Positions 13,701 to 25,686 of a stretch of 64,000 nucleotides of DNA are shown in pieces. The position numbers were made by a program, and so were the translations under genes. The stretch's first letter is position 1, and each line of letters starts with the position of its first letter. Below the pieces are notes generated by a model. The model saw only the letters and a program-made list of their open reading frames with translations. It made no database searches and was not told where the DNA came from. This DNA is from Sipunculus nudus (lineage: Eukaryota; Annelida; Sipuncula; Golfingiida; Sipunculidae), in the NCBI GenBank assembly GCA_026874595.1, contig CM049306.1:6210019-6274018 (forward strand), written 5' to 3'.

Positions 13701-14501
13701 TTCACTTTGAATCTGCATAGAAAAGATGGCAACATTAATATTTCGATTGATATGGTTATAGCCTGAAAAAAAAATATGTATTGCCAGATTTGTTTGAATA
13801 TTTTCTTTTTAATAATAACTGACCCTGGAAAAAAATAGAAATATTAAAAGTTATGACCTTGACCTTGTCTGTAAACCTAGGATCTGAAGGGAGAAAATTG
13901 CAACAATGATTTTTAGATTGATATGAATGTCAGCTTTAACATAATGTATGATGCTCGCTTCCCTCCCTAATAAAATCCCCAAGGAATAACAAAATAAGGA
14001 AAAAGAAATTTCAAAATACTTGACCTTGGCCTTGTTTATTGACCTTTATTTCATTAAGAAAATGCGGAAACACAGGTTTTTAGATTGATTAAGCTTTAAA
14101 ATGATGTATATTGTCAGTTATTTTCATGATATTTCCACGGAATGACAACTGGCCATGAAAAATTCAATAAACATCAAAACCCGTAACCTTGACCTTGTTT
14201 GGTGACCTTGAAACTGTTAAGGGAAAACTGCAACGTAGATTTTTAGATTGATAATGTTAAAATCTTTAAAATGATATATGTTGCCAGTTATTTTCATGAA
14301 ATTTCGATGGAATGACAACTGACACTGGTTAAATTCAAAATATATTAAAAGCCATGACCTTGACTTTGTTTGGTGACCTTGAAATTGTAGGGGGAAAATG
14401 GCAACATGGAATTCGGATTTCTGAGGTTATAAGCTTAAAAATGATGTATGTTGCCAGCTTTCTTCATGAAGTTCCAACGGAATGACAACTGATCCTTGAC
14501 T
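10714..14501. mobile_element. Foldback-type element with tandem-repeat inverted arms
   Basis: Seen: the left end reads AGTCCAGGGTCAGCTGG, and the right end reversed reads AGTCAAGGATCAGTTG. The left arm (10714 to about 11400) holds about four units of 165-185 bp, each carrying TTGTCATTCC, a GCAACATA motif and CAAGGTCA. The right arm (about 13490-14501) holds five to six such units in opposite orientation. Unit order is preserved between arms: for example the junction TTGAATTTAACCAGTGTCAG at about 10890 is mirrored at about 14315-14340. The arms are therefore one inverted duplication and not two independent arrays. The ~2.1-kb centre has no recognisable ORF. Drosophila FB elements have a comparable plan. 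No target duplication was found. Confidence 0.72.
11400..13490. other. Central segment of the foldback-type element
   Basis: About 2.1 kb with only short ORFs of unknown nature (the longest + ORF is 12371-12595) and no transposase motif seen. Confidence 0.5.
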
Positions 14502-15029
14502 AGAAGTTCTATATGGTATTAAATGTGTCTATGTGGGTGCTAGAATAATGGTTACCATTGATTTCAGCGTTACGTTTATATGTAATTTGTTGATATTTTG
14601 CCAACCCTGACTTACAATCTATTAATGTTGTAAATATAAGGTTTCTGTGACAGATTTAGACATCTTAATAGGTTGGCATTAGTGAAGGGCTGAAAGTGAA
14701 AACGGCTTTCGTGTTGGAAATGTTCAGGTAGGCTTGATAGAGCATGGCCAGCGAGCGAGCGATACCTAACCCTGTATAATTAAGCACCAATATCAAACTC
14801 ACAAATATTCTACTTTGTCTGAAGTATTTTCATTCAGTGAAAATCAGTGTTATTTGATGTTAGAGTTTGTTAAAACGGTTAATCATTGATACATGTACAC
14901 TTTGATTTTTCTTTCATTCAGGGTGCATTCCCGGCAATACTTTTGTAAAAAGATACGATTACGCCAATGCTAATTAAACATCGACTTGAGTTAATCCCTT
15001 ATAACTAGATTATGGGCCCGGGTTTCCGA

Positions 15030-15061
<32 letters not shown>

Positions 15062-15078
15062 CTGTAAGGAATATATAT
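14502..15078. other. Intergenic, nothing recognisable
   Basis: No gene or repeat structure apart from the (TA)n run at about 15032-15061 next to the following element. Confidence 0.6.
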
Positions 15079-15502
15079 TGTTACGAAGTCAAATTGCTCA
15101 GGGAAAAAGATCGGGCCGATCCGAGATTCGAAACCCATGTCGGTGGCGCACAAGTCCGGTGTACCAACCGCTTCACTAGCTAAGCAAGCTTCACTAGCGA
15201 GACAGTTCGGTCCGCTTTTATGTCACCATGAAACACTCCCCCTCTTTAGAGCGTTCTGCAATCAGAGCAAGTTTAATTATCCCAGGATTCACACTATGGT
15301 GAGCTTATTCCCAAAGATTACCGTCACGTTAGAGGAGCCCCAATTTTGTTACGAAGACAAATTGATCAGGGGAAAACATTGAGCTCGTACGGGATTCGAA
15401 CCAACGTTGGTGGCGCACAAATCCGGCCTACCAACCACTTCGCTAGCAAAGCAGGCTTCACTAGCGAGATAGATCAGTCCGCTTTTATGTCACCCCGTAA
15501 CA
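15079..15502. mobile_element. TRIM-like miniature element with direct terminal repeats and tRNA-like box
   Basis: Seen: two direct repeats of about 157 bp, 15079-15235 and 15347-15502, separated by 111 bp. Both begin TGTTACGAAG. The second ends CCCCGTAACA, giving TG...CA ends, and both are flanked by AT repeats. Each repeat holds an antisense B-box-like motif (GGGATTCGAACC in the second) and CTTCACTAGCGAGA. The outline fits a terminal-repeat retrotransposon in miniature. The alternative is a tandem pair of tRNA-derived SINEs. The flanking ATATAT may be a target duplication but cannot be told apart from the microsatellite. Confidence 0.55.
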
Positions 15503-15568
15503 ATATATGTACTGTAGTACATAGTGAAATCAAACTAACTGTACAAATAGTATATAAAGCATATATAT

Positions 15569-15571
<3 letters not shown>

Positions 15572-15617
<46 letters not shown>
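15572..15617. repeat. (TA)n microsatellite
   Basis: TA run of about 23 units. It creates spurious Tyr-Ile ORFs on both strands. Confidence 0.95.
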
Positions 15618-15620
<3 letters not shown>

Positions 15621-15849
15621 CTCTTCCGGGTAAGTTGACATAAGTATCTTTATATGCAAATAAGTTTTTGTATGAGATCCGAATTATTTGGATATTTGAA
15701 GAAGGGAGAATTTACAAGTGTTACAATTTTGGGTAGATAAAATTCAATGTCTGACTTTAAACCGGTAGCACTGCATGGTATTTATTAGTTCAGACCAACT
15801 CCAAACTTTTCACTCCCCCCATGTACACAAGTCTCTGCCTATATTTGCA

Positions 15850-15902
<53 letters not shown>
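15850..15902. repeat. (TA)n microsatellite
   Basis: TA run of about 26 units. Confidence 0.95.
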
Positions 15903-15904
<2 letters not shown>

Positions 15905-16445
15905 TCATCACTGAGTTTGTTTGGTGTAAGTCATTTTGTTATTATGGTGTGAGTAGAGAGGGACTGATGTTTAATAGAAGAATATTTTCACTCCTGCTGT
16001 GTGCATTGACAGTTTATTGCTGTACTGTCAGTACAAGTACTGTTATTGTATTTATTCGTGACACAGTACCCTCCTCGTGACAGAAAAGTACTGGTGCAGG
16101 CTATACGATGCAATGTACTCTTCATACTCTTCCAATTACTTCATATTTATTCGGAACACATTAATGCACTGGCCGCCTACAGAGGACGCTAGCGTCACAC
16201 GAGGTTCAGTGATTACAGGCCTAGAACACGGAACTTGTCTTTGTAAATGTATTCTAAACTCTTTTCCGCCAGCTTGCTTCACATTACGTAACACCGTCAA
16301 AATGTAATCAGCTAATTCCAATATATTCACTAAAACATACTTGGCCGATGTTTTTTAAAAAGAATTCCGTTCATCTTGAAATATACCGAGTGATATATAT
16401 ATATGTGTATATATATATAAATATACATGCATGTATACATATATA

Positions 16446-16478
16446 CTAAGGTATGTGATGATGGATCACATACCTTAG
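16446..16478. other. Perfect 14-bp hairpin with 5-nt loop
   Basis: The left arm CTAAGGTATGTGAT and right arm ATCACATACCTTAG are exact complements around the loop GATGG. The stem continues outward for about 4 bp after one mismatch. Function unknown. Confidence 0.85.
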
Positions 16479-16785
16479 CATATCATGCTTTGTTGCAAAA
16501 CATAAAGCGCTGTCTGACCGCGGAGGAAAGACTGCATACCCGCAAATATGTATTTACACGCACGACAATTCAATTGGGAAATTATATTAATTTAACATCA
16601 ACATTTGTTCCAACATGCAGTAATTATTCACTTATGTCTGATAAACAACCTTTTACCTGAACATCGACATTTATGTATAGATGCAGATCTTTTCCGGTGT
16701 CAGAATGCAAAGTTTGTTCATTATTCATTTTATTAGAAATATGCTACAAGAATAAATGGCAAGAATAAATGGATCAACATTTTTT

Positions 16786-17112
16786 TAATTATCTTTTAAA
16801 ATTAACAATAAAAACCGGAGTAGCTTTCATAACAGTAATAATTGTCGGGCTGCTTATTAGTCATACTATCTTTTGTAAATGTTTCAAAGTCATAAACGTT
16901 ATAAATGTTAAGAGTATAAAGTTATAGGACCAAGGTTAACCCTTATAGTTCATGAGGATGATTTAAGGTTTAAACAATGAGCTTTGTGTAACAAATCATG
17001 TTGATCAAATGTTACAAAAGAAATAAAAGTAATCTAGCGTCAACTTTGAAAATAATTAAAGAAATGATTAGTACCAGGAAGATTGTTTCAAGTTTGTATG
17101 TACATTACGACT
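16786..17112 (+). repeat. Second copy of the 10380 duplicate
   Basis: Matches 10380-10683 with small indels, including GGAGTAGCTTTCATAA and ACTATCTTTTGTAAATGTTT. It lacks a short AAGAACAAGT-type insertion that the first copy carries. Confidence 0.85.
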
Positions 17113-17310
17113 TGAGACAGTTCGTTCAGTCAGCTCTTTGGCTTTAAACGATATATATGACTAATTGTTTGGTTAATGTAGCTGGTATAACTAAAAATGT
17201 AATTTTCTCACTTCCACTGACAATGATTTGATAAATGCTGTAGAAATGTGTTTTGACCAGAGATTTCCCTATGATTGTCTCGCGAAAAACCAAGTCTTTA
17301 TTTAATGTTC

Positions 17311-17771
17311 AGTACATGTAAAGATTTTCATTTAAGTTTCCTATTTGTAATTAGTTATTTATTTAAGGGTTGAAGTATGAGTTGAAGTGACAATTTTTCG
17401 CAACATCTCAGGTTAAATGGGATAAAGATATTTTTTAAACATATCAGTGACGCTTTACACAGTCGGTAAGACCCGTGGTGCAAAGATAACTGCAATCAGG
17501 GGCAAATAGTTTTTACATATATATATAGGCCGGTGGGGGGGGGGGGCAGGGGGGAGAAGGGGGCGGTGGGGTTTGTGTTAAATATCCGATTTCCGACCGC
17601 GGTAGTCAACTTGAATAATTGTGAAAGACCCCCCTACCCCACGTAAAGTACATGTAAAGATTTTCATTTGAACTTCCTATTTGTAATTAGTTATTTATTT
17701 AAGGGTTGAAGTATGAGTTGAAGTGACAATTTTTCGCAACATCTCAGGTTAAATGGGATAAAGATATTTTT
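17311..17771 (+). repeat. Pair of ~125-bp direct repeats
   Basis: Copies at about 17311-17433 and 17645-17771 share GTACATGTAAAGATTTTCAT through GGGATAAAGATATTTT with only a few differences. The 210 bp between them includes a G-rich tract at about 17535-17570. Confidence 0.9.
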
Positions 17772-18849
17772 CGGAGCACATGGAAAGGTTCAATTCGGCG
17801 ATTTTTTTCCACGCGCATGGAAAAGGGTCAGATTTTTGGTAGCTGTTACTTTGCCTGACCGGAGGTATAAACAAAATGACGCTTTTAACGGAATACAGTT
17901 TTTGCGATTTTGTTTTCTTTTGATCACATAATTTCTTGTGTTATCGCCCGGATCTGCACTCACCTCATCGCCAACACATTGAGGGGGTCAATCCATTCAT
18001 ATAAACTGCTTAATTTTATCAGAAGTAGATTGTGAAAGGAGTTTACTTCAAACTTATGCTGTCTTTAGTTACTTTGGTGTTCGAATTTAGAGGTACAATG
18101 TCGACTTCTGATATTGGACACATTTTATATCACAGTCGGCGCACCTGCTGAACGCTCCGTCTTTGATGGGCATGGAAGAATGGTCCGCTGACCTAAACCA
18201 ATTGGACGAACCAATGGTTCCAGCAATGTCTCATGAATTTTGTCAGGTTCGTTTGTGGAAAAGCCGATGAACTTGGAGGTGGGAGGTTATGGATTTAAAA
18301 TAAGTTCGCTTATCTGTTCCTGAATCTGTTCCTTTCTTCGAAAGACTGTCTCCTTTCTAGAAGGGCGGGTCATGCATGCAAACCTAAATAACAACTCTTA
18401 TGCCAACCCGCTCAAACAGAACAAATGTTGATAGAGAAAATACGGATTCCGCTGTTCCTGCGAGACGCTTGGCCAGACATAAATGGACAGAGCCGACTAC
18501 ACCGATACAGGATGACAGAGACAAGCTGGCAACAGGATGCGATCGGTAGAAGCAGTTATGTGAGGAGGTGAATGCAACTACAAACCAGATATCAGGACAG
18601 ACGTTCATTATACAGTGGAAAAGTGGAAGACATTTCTATGTTGGTAATGTTTATCCCAATATAAAATATGACATTATTATAAAATAGTTATATGAATATA
18701 ATTAATATGACTTTGTTAAGTTTCTGCCAGGTTGGGTTGATAACTACTGTCTCACACATTGTTTCCATGTTCTCATGTGAACTGGTTGAGGGTAATAATT
18801 TCTAGCCAAAAAGTTTACATACGTAAATGGCGGCTGGGTTAGATGACTG
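17772..18849. other. Intergenic, nothing recognisable
   Basis: Only short ORFs without family resemblance on either strand. Confidence 0.55.
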
Positions 18850-19570
18850 TCGCCTGAACTTAAGGAAAAGGTAATGCCTTCTTGTCTTTTGAACTGATTT
18901 TTCCTTAGGATTCATGATGTATGTGGACTTTCAAGACTGAATAAAAATGTATTCACTGATAGTTGAACTTATTACGTTTGTTTTCATTTCTGAAGCTTGA
19001 GACGTGGGCATTGTAACGCGTTTTAAAAGTATTTTCTATCAGTCCTATGTATGTTTTAGGTCTCAGGTTGTTTTCGTTTCACAGTAGCCTGGTATACTAT
19101 ATTACTAATGATGCAGTTTCCTTGTAGCGGGCATGTTTGTCTATTTCTGCAGTTACAGTTGTTCTGTTCAATTTTCTGTGATTTATGTTTATTCAATACA
19201 GACTTGTTGTGCGCTGATATTATCTGGCTCATGTTTTGCATTCCGCTGTATCTTAGTTTAACAGCGTTTTTATTCAGAAATTTATTAAGTTTATGTCCAG
19301 ATGGGAAGCATTTGTTCAGTAGCGTGAAGAATTTGCGTCCAATGTTGGTGGCTTCGTTGTCACTGAATGGTGGGTTAAACCAGGTTATATTTCTCTGTCT
19401 GTTGCGTCTTCTCCCTTCACTGTTACGGTCAACGTTGGAGTTGGGGTGCGGCTTGTATTCCAGCGTGTAGGTATATCTGCTCTTTTTCAATGTTTCTTGG
19501 TATGCAGGCGCTGCTTCCTTGAAAATAATTTCGTTTGATGAGATGCTGGAGAGCCTTTTGTTTATACTTA
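18850..19570 (-). mobile_element. Penelope-like element fragment with GIY-YIG remnant
   Basis: The minus-strand ORF at 19490-19056 contains ITWFNPPFSDN, IGRKFFTLLNKCFP, LNKNAVKLRYS and a CNCRNRQTCPLQGNC cysteine cluster followed by IVYQATV. Family knowledge: this is the linker between reverse transcriptase and endonuclease in Penelope-like elements of the Neptune/Poseidon type. The reading continues, after a break, with YIGL.ENTFKTRYNAHVSSF at about 19050-18975, which is the GIY-YIG endonuclease start. Upstream, SSNEIIFKEAAPAYQETLKK at about 19560-19490 extends the match. The RT core is absent and the 3' part is decayed, so it is a dead fragment. Confidence 0.78.
19056..19490 (-). pseudogene. 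Penelope-like linker/endonuclease ORF remnant
   Basis: 144 codons open on the minus strand. They encode the RT-to-GIY-YIG linker described for the surrounding element, with the CxC...C...C cluster near residues 112-124. The frame is lost just before the GIY-YIG motif, so no functional endonuclease is made. Confidence 0.72.
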
Positions 19571-19888
19571 TTGGTATTTTTTTATTTTGGTATGATTTTT
19601 TTATGGTTGGCGGATGGTAGCTGTGCTGGAAGAGAAATTCTTCATAATATACAGACCTCTATTTTCAACACTAAACAAGAGAAACGAACTCGCAAGCAAC
19701 TGCAGGGCGAAAACCTCCTGGATAACTACGCATGCGCCAGATCGAACATTCAAAAGTCTTAACACCTGGTCCACTTCATAATGGGTTTCCGAACGGTGAG
19801 GAACTTCAGCCCTTATGAAACAACGTTGTAAAACCAATGTAGGTTAAAATCTTGAACTATACATATATTACAGCTCCTGTCAGTTGAG

Positions 19889-19946
<58 letters not shown>

Positions 19947-21650
19947 TAGCATACAGGTAATTACACTAGTGTGTCCTGTGATCTAGAAGTCTTTATACCT
20001 AACTCTTACATGCAGAAATGCAGAAAAGTAAACATGAGAAAACGGCAACAGACGCAAAATCTGGCGAACATTATTCTATTTCACAGCTTTCATCGGGTAC
20101 AAAGCACAATAAACAGATTTTGACGGGTCTGTCGGCCCAAATGAAGGCAATTCTTTTCCATGTCACAAAACTTTGACAAAATGACACGTGTCGACGAGTA
20201 GTATGAACACAGGAATGTCATTCGTCGGATATATCGGGCATCTTGATGTCCCGATTTCGGTCATGAAGTTCCCGCAAAAGATATTTAAGCCTTGCGTATA
20301 TTAAGCTGATCTTGCGACGTGTATCCACACCGGAACATATGAACTTATACTGGCGTCGGTCAGGAGATTGATCTCATGCTTGCTAATCACCCGATCTTCT
20401 TTATTCTTCGCCATCATCGGACCAATCATGGGTCCGTCATTTTGCCTGGTCTCCAGACCACAAATGCGACAGCAAGACGACCGATATACTGATGTATCCC
20501 GTGTTAACACTATCCCGGCGCCCAATTTGTCGCACGAGTTTGTTAAACATTGTTTGACATGGCAAAGTATTGCATTACGCCAATTCTTTCGCAGGACAGT
20601 GTAATAATCTGGTAGGAAATAACGTCGTTATTTCACCTAACGTCATCTCACCTAACGTTATTTCACCTATCGTCATCTCACCTAACCCTGACGTAACCAA
20701 CCACTTTTTCGTAATTCAGAATTAGTGTACCCGGCATTAGTTGTTGTGTTAGTAGCTGTGCTAGGTTCCATGATCGCTCGCAGTATTTTCCATGTTATTT
20801 AGTTTTTCCTCTTCCTGATCTGTATGTTCGAATGCCAATGAACTTTAAACAATAAACCTGGCGTTCGGGGAGATAAATGGAATTAAACACTTTACAATAT
20901 CACAATATTTAAAAGCTGAATAGGTAAACTAAATCTAAATATAGTTGAACTCACCATATCAGTTCGGCCCTACACAGATTAACATGATTGAATACATGAC
21001 AATACAATTTACCCATCAATATTTTGGTTTTCATTTAGGGGCCCAATCACCTATAAAATATGTTGAGTTAACACGAAAATAGCTTCCTTCCTTTAAAATA
21101 ATCTGTGCCTGCCAAAATATTGCCTTGAAAACGTTCGCCTTTACTCCTGTAACCGAGTGTTAAAAACAATGAAGCGGGTGCGATCGCAGGTGTCAACATA
21201 AACACAGTGCGTCGGGCTGTGGCTTCGCGGAGCCACAACACGCGCCAATCAGGAGATGCCCTGACTGACTTGGCTAAAAAAAATGTAATACATGTTCCCG
21301 TTGGCTGAAACACCGCATGTTGCCCCTATTAATCGGACCTCCGGTCACGAGGCCATGTTATGGTAAACAGACTGTGTTTACCAACACGCAGGGCTATAAC
21401 AAGGTGTTAAACAGTCGTATGCGAGAAAATGAGACTGTGTGCTGGAATGGTTTTGCTGGGAAACTTTTGTATAAAGCAAAACTGAGCTGATAGTGTGAAA
21501 GAATTGGAATAATATTGCTCCTGGTTATGTCCCTTCAGTTATAGAAGACGTACTGCCACCTCACGGTAAATTATATCACTACTGTACTGGTATGTAAATT
21601 TATGTTTAATATCTTTATTTATTTTACACGTATTGTACAACTAGTTATAA
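19571..21650. other. Intergenic; (TA)n and short 30-bp tandem motif
   Basis: (AT)n at about 19888-19945. At 20625-20690 a small tandem set of TATTTCACCTAACGTCATCT-type units occurs, about 2.5 copies of 30 bp. No gene was recognised. Confidence 0.6.
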
Positions 21651-21654
21651 CAAC

Positions 21655-21845
21655 TAATGCTAAGCATTTTCCATGGGTCGGATGGTGGCGTTCGGTAGTC
21701 TGTAGGGGTGGAGGAAACCACCGACCTTGGACGGGCGACCACAACCCAACTCTTATAGCTACACCGAAAATCGAACCCGAGTCGGCACGGAGACTGTCCA
21801 GGCCCCAGGCTGACTCCCTGCAGGGCTGGCACTCGGGTCTGTCTA
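21655..21845 (-). repeat. SINE-like fragment with B-box-like motif
   Basis: The GC-rich minus-strand segment includes GACTCGGGTTCGATTTTCGG, which resembles a Pol III B box, and CGGTGGTTTCCTCCACC. It stands out in base composition from its AT-rich surroundings. A tRNA-derived repeat is the simplest reading; the A box is not clear. Confidence 0.35.
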
Positions 21846-24800
21846 TATCTATCGGTACATCGATATGGAATGTGTACATGAGTTTTTTTTTACGTATTTA
21901 AGTAGCAAACATAAATTTAAACTATTGCCTTGGCATGGCCTTATAATGGTTTTACAATCTTTATGACAAAACTATATCAAACATAATATAAAGTTTAGTC
22001 ATAATTACTGAACTCTCAGGCAAAACTCATAGCCCATTTGACATAATGATCAACATTTAAGCAGCTTCCTTATACTTTTAGACAGACGAATTAAAAGGAA
22101 ATATGCTGGTTGCTTAAGACCCAGATTAGCAAATTGTTGACACTGAGTTGCCAAATGACCTCGTGTGGCTCAAATGTTTATTAAAGTTTAATTAACTATT
22201 TCTTTAAACACATTTGTTTTGTCATGTTTTTTAATTGATTTTTTATGTGTGGTCTAAAGGTTTAACATCCCTCCCAACCTCCTCTTTCCAGTATCCTCCT
22301 CTAATATGAAGCCGCTGGGGGATCATTTTACCACCAGATCCAAAACTGCGATTTACGTGGTCTACATAAAGATATATTATTACCATTTCTTCAGTCAAAT
22401 TTGTCGGAAAGAAAACAAATTGCAAGTTTTATCTAATAATGCTGCATATTAAATCAGCAGTGCAAGTTTTATTCTCAGAAAATCTTCCATTTTATCAAGT
22501 AATCATTCCTTCCAACCACTGTAGTCATCACGTATTCAGTTTAATAAAAAAAAATATTCATTGAGATGAGTTAATTTGCGGAGAGAAAAAAAAAAACAAA
22601 ATCGTCAAAATCTCACCATGCCTTAAGGCGCAAACTAAGGCGCAAACTAGGCCTTATGCTAGTTTGCCAAGAATGAAGGTTATCAGCTCTTAAAATAATA
22701 AAAAAAATTAGTCTTTAGAGGTCACTGAGAGGGAAACTTGTTTTGTTAAATAAACTTTATCACAAATACATAAAAAAATCTCCAATTATATGTTGTAATA
22801 CAAAGCTCAAAAGAACTGAAAATTATGTAAAGGTGCGAGTCCAGTCTGACAGTCCATCGGCCGAGGGGTAACTCGGCGTGTCGAGAACTGTGTTGTTTTT
22901 TATTATTATAAAAATGTTTTATGTAAATCAATTAAAAATTGTGTTAAATTCATATTATACCCCATAAAGTATATATTTTATAAGACTGGTACAGGTAACT
23001 TTCTGATGGTATGCATATCTTTATAACTTTTCTTTAATTTTTACATGATTTTGTAAATTAAAAAAATAGGAAAGCTTGAGGGGGAACATGCCTCCTTTGC
23101 TTCTCTCTAGATAAGTCTATATGTAATAAGGTATGTTCAGTCGAGGCTAAAGAGCTTTGTATGTTGTTATACCCGCTGTCCTTACGTCGCTTCTTTATCA
23201 ACAGCTCAGTAAGCATACAGTATACTGACTACTAGTATACATACACACGAGATCTGGCAGGAAAACACTTTCAATCATTGCATACTGAAAGAGAATGAGC
23301 GCACTAGAATGTTCGAGGATTTAGAACTAACAACAGATCAACATCAGCTCACTGTACTTAATGTATGGACTATAGGTAGAACGTTCGAGGATTTAGAAAT
23401 AACAACAGAACATCCCACTCTATAGAATGTAACATGAGAATGCCGACCAACTAAATGTTACGTGATTGTTGAAAGCTTCAAGAACATTCAGGTATTTAAT
23501 TATGATATATTCATTACTTTACCTACGATTTCAATATCATATTAAGAAAGACCCGTGACAAACACTTCTTATATACTCCAATGTACAAGAAAGAGTGTGA
23601 ACAAGATGTTTAGTTGATTTGGGACATAAAATTACGATTACAGAAGCCTGCAGTTACATTGTTATATATGAAACCGTGAACGCTGTTCCTAAGGTTACAT
23701 ATATCCTGGAGATGCGTGTTGTGACAGCCGAAAAATTATTATCCATATTTGAATAAATAATGCACAGGGGAGACAATTATGGAATTTTTTGTCAAATTTT
23801 ACTTTAAATTATATACAAACATTATTTTATATACAAATAAATCAATCATTGGAGTTAACTGAGGTACCAGAGCCAAACACGTAGACCACAACTAACGCAT
23901 GAATATGAAGTTCAGCACAGGTCAATTATTCACCATTAACTAACTAGTCTGCAGTGTGGGTTGGGCAGCACAGCTCCATGGAGACGGAAAAATTTCATGT
24001 TCATACGCATGTCCGTGGATTTCCGGTAATGTTGGTCTAAGGTAACGCAGCCCTCCGTCCCGACACTCGATCAGATAGCAATTGCATCGCACGCTTTATG
24101 CACGTGTAAGTTATGATCATAGTTGACACACGCGACGCGAGGATAAGGGGCACTAGATAGGGAGGAAAACAAATCTGCATCCTGCCGACGCTTTTACCAT
24201 ATACCTCAGGTTAGCTGTACATTAACTATATTAACCACGGCCAGGAATGGTTCACGTTTCACTTGTTGCCTGCATTGGTGGACACAGTTCATGAAATTCG
24301 CGCGACCAGGCATTCAATGGACAGGTAGGTGTACCCCGGGTCCCTCATTGTGCTACCAATAACGGCCGCGTGATTTAATAGAACATTGCTACAGAGAGCA
24401 GGGGCCTTGGGCCATGAAGGCCCCAGTGCGTCTACGGTATATATCTGCTCCATACCAACATGAAGGTATTAATGGGCACCAAGTCGGGTCCTGTATGTAC
24501 TACCGCACGTTTGTACTCAGTGTTACGGAAAGTATTGAGTGTACACTACGTACACAGGTCACAGCTGTCATCGCTGACCACAGGCTCATTGTGGCATCTC
24601 GGGCATCTGCTGCCATTACATGTTACGGGTAATTGTGCGAACCAGACCGCCAAGCCCACTCTCCTCCATTCCCTCAACCACTTCACATAACACAAGGGTT
24701 CTTATACCTTCGTCAGGTGGGGATACAATGATTTGACATGTACGGAAACAAAAAAAATACCACATTGGATATGAACAGAAACATAGTTGGTCGTAAAAAA

Positions 24801-25663
24801 AATTGTGTCATGTATATAATAACGTGATAAAAATTCACCAGCCTGTCGGAGGGCACAATGTAGTTCAAACAACCATTCCTAGCAAATAAGAAAAAGTATA
24901 CAAGCTTTCAGATTACCCAGAGTGAGAAAGGAGGGATTCTTATATACTTGTATCAAACACCGGAAGAGTTAACCGCCTGTCACGCAGTACATTGACAGTG
25001 AATCAGGTTTAACAAGAGTGCATATAGAAATATCTGCTCAGTAAAATTGAGACAATACAAATTAATAATTTTTTTAGTTTTGTCACAAAATTTTCACAAG
25101 TGAGAATTCTCGGTTTCGGGTCGGTTTCGTTCAACCCGTTCCAAACGAAGCAAAGCCACAGTAGTAACTAAAATAGAGTTTATATTTTCTGTTATGTCAA
25201 TAAGATCTGACATATCAAAATAACAACGAGTAGCCACACCGGCTCAGTAAAATACAGTTAATTTTACAGCTTGATTCTGATAAAAAAAAGCGAGGCGTTA
25301 TGTTCAACAAGTTCGAAACATTAAATGTGTCATCCAGTATACACGATTATCCTATCCGTACAGTAAACAAATATATTATAAATACCAAGTCAAATAAAAA
25401 CATCTCCATGACAACTACCCTGCAATGCTCATACTGATATACTTTCTTGAAGTATGGCATTTGTAACGGATATATTAGTCGGCAAATGATTTTAAGTGCT
25501 ATGATATATAAGAAAACATCGGAATAATAATTTATTTATTTCGCGAAGTTCTTACCACAAAACATTCATTTTTATGTAATTTGCCTCCAAACAATCTTTT
25601 TCTAACATATTATTACAGAATGCATTGCATTCTTCACTGCATACCTAATTACCTACGCCGCTG

Positions 25664-25686
25664 GAGTATCTAAATTTTAGATACTC
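25664..25686. other. Perfect 11-bp palindromic hairpin
   Basis: GAGTATCTAAA and TTTAGATACTC are exact inverted arms around a single T. Confidence 0.9.

Noticed and set aside
20301-20604. Overlapping ORFs on both strands
   Set aside because: No family resemblance, no splice or start context; probably chance.
24414-24690. Two overlapping + ORFs
   Set aside because: Short, no recognisable motif, likely chance in a slightly GC-richer patch.
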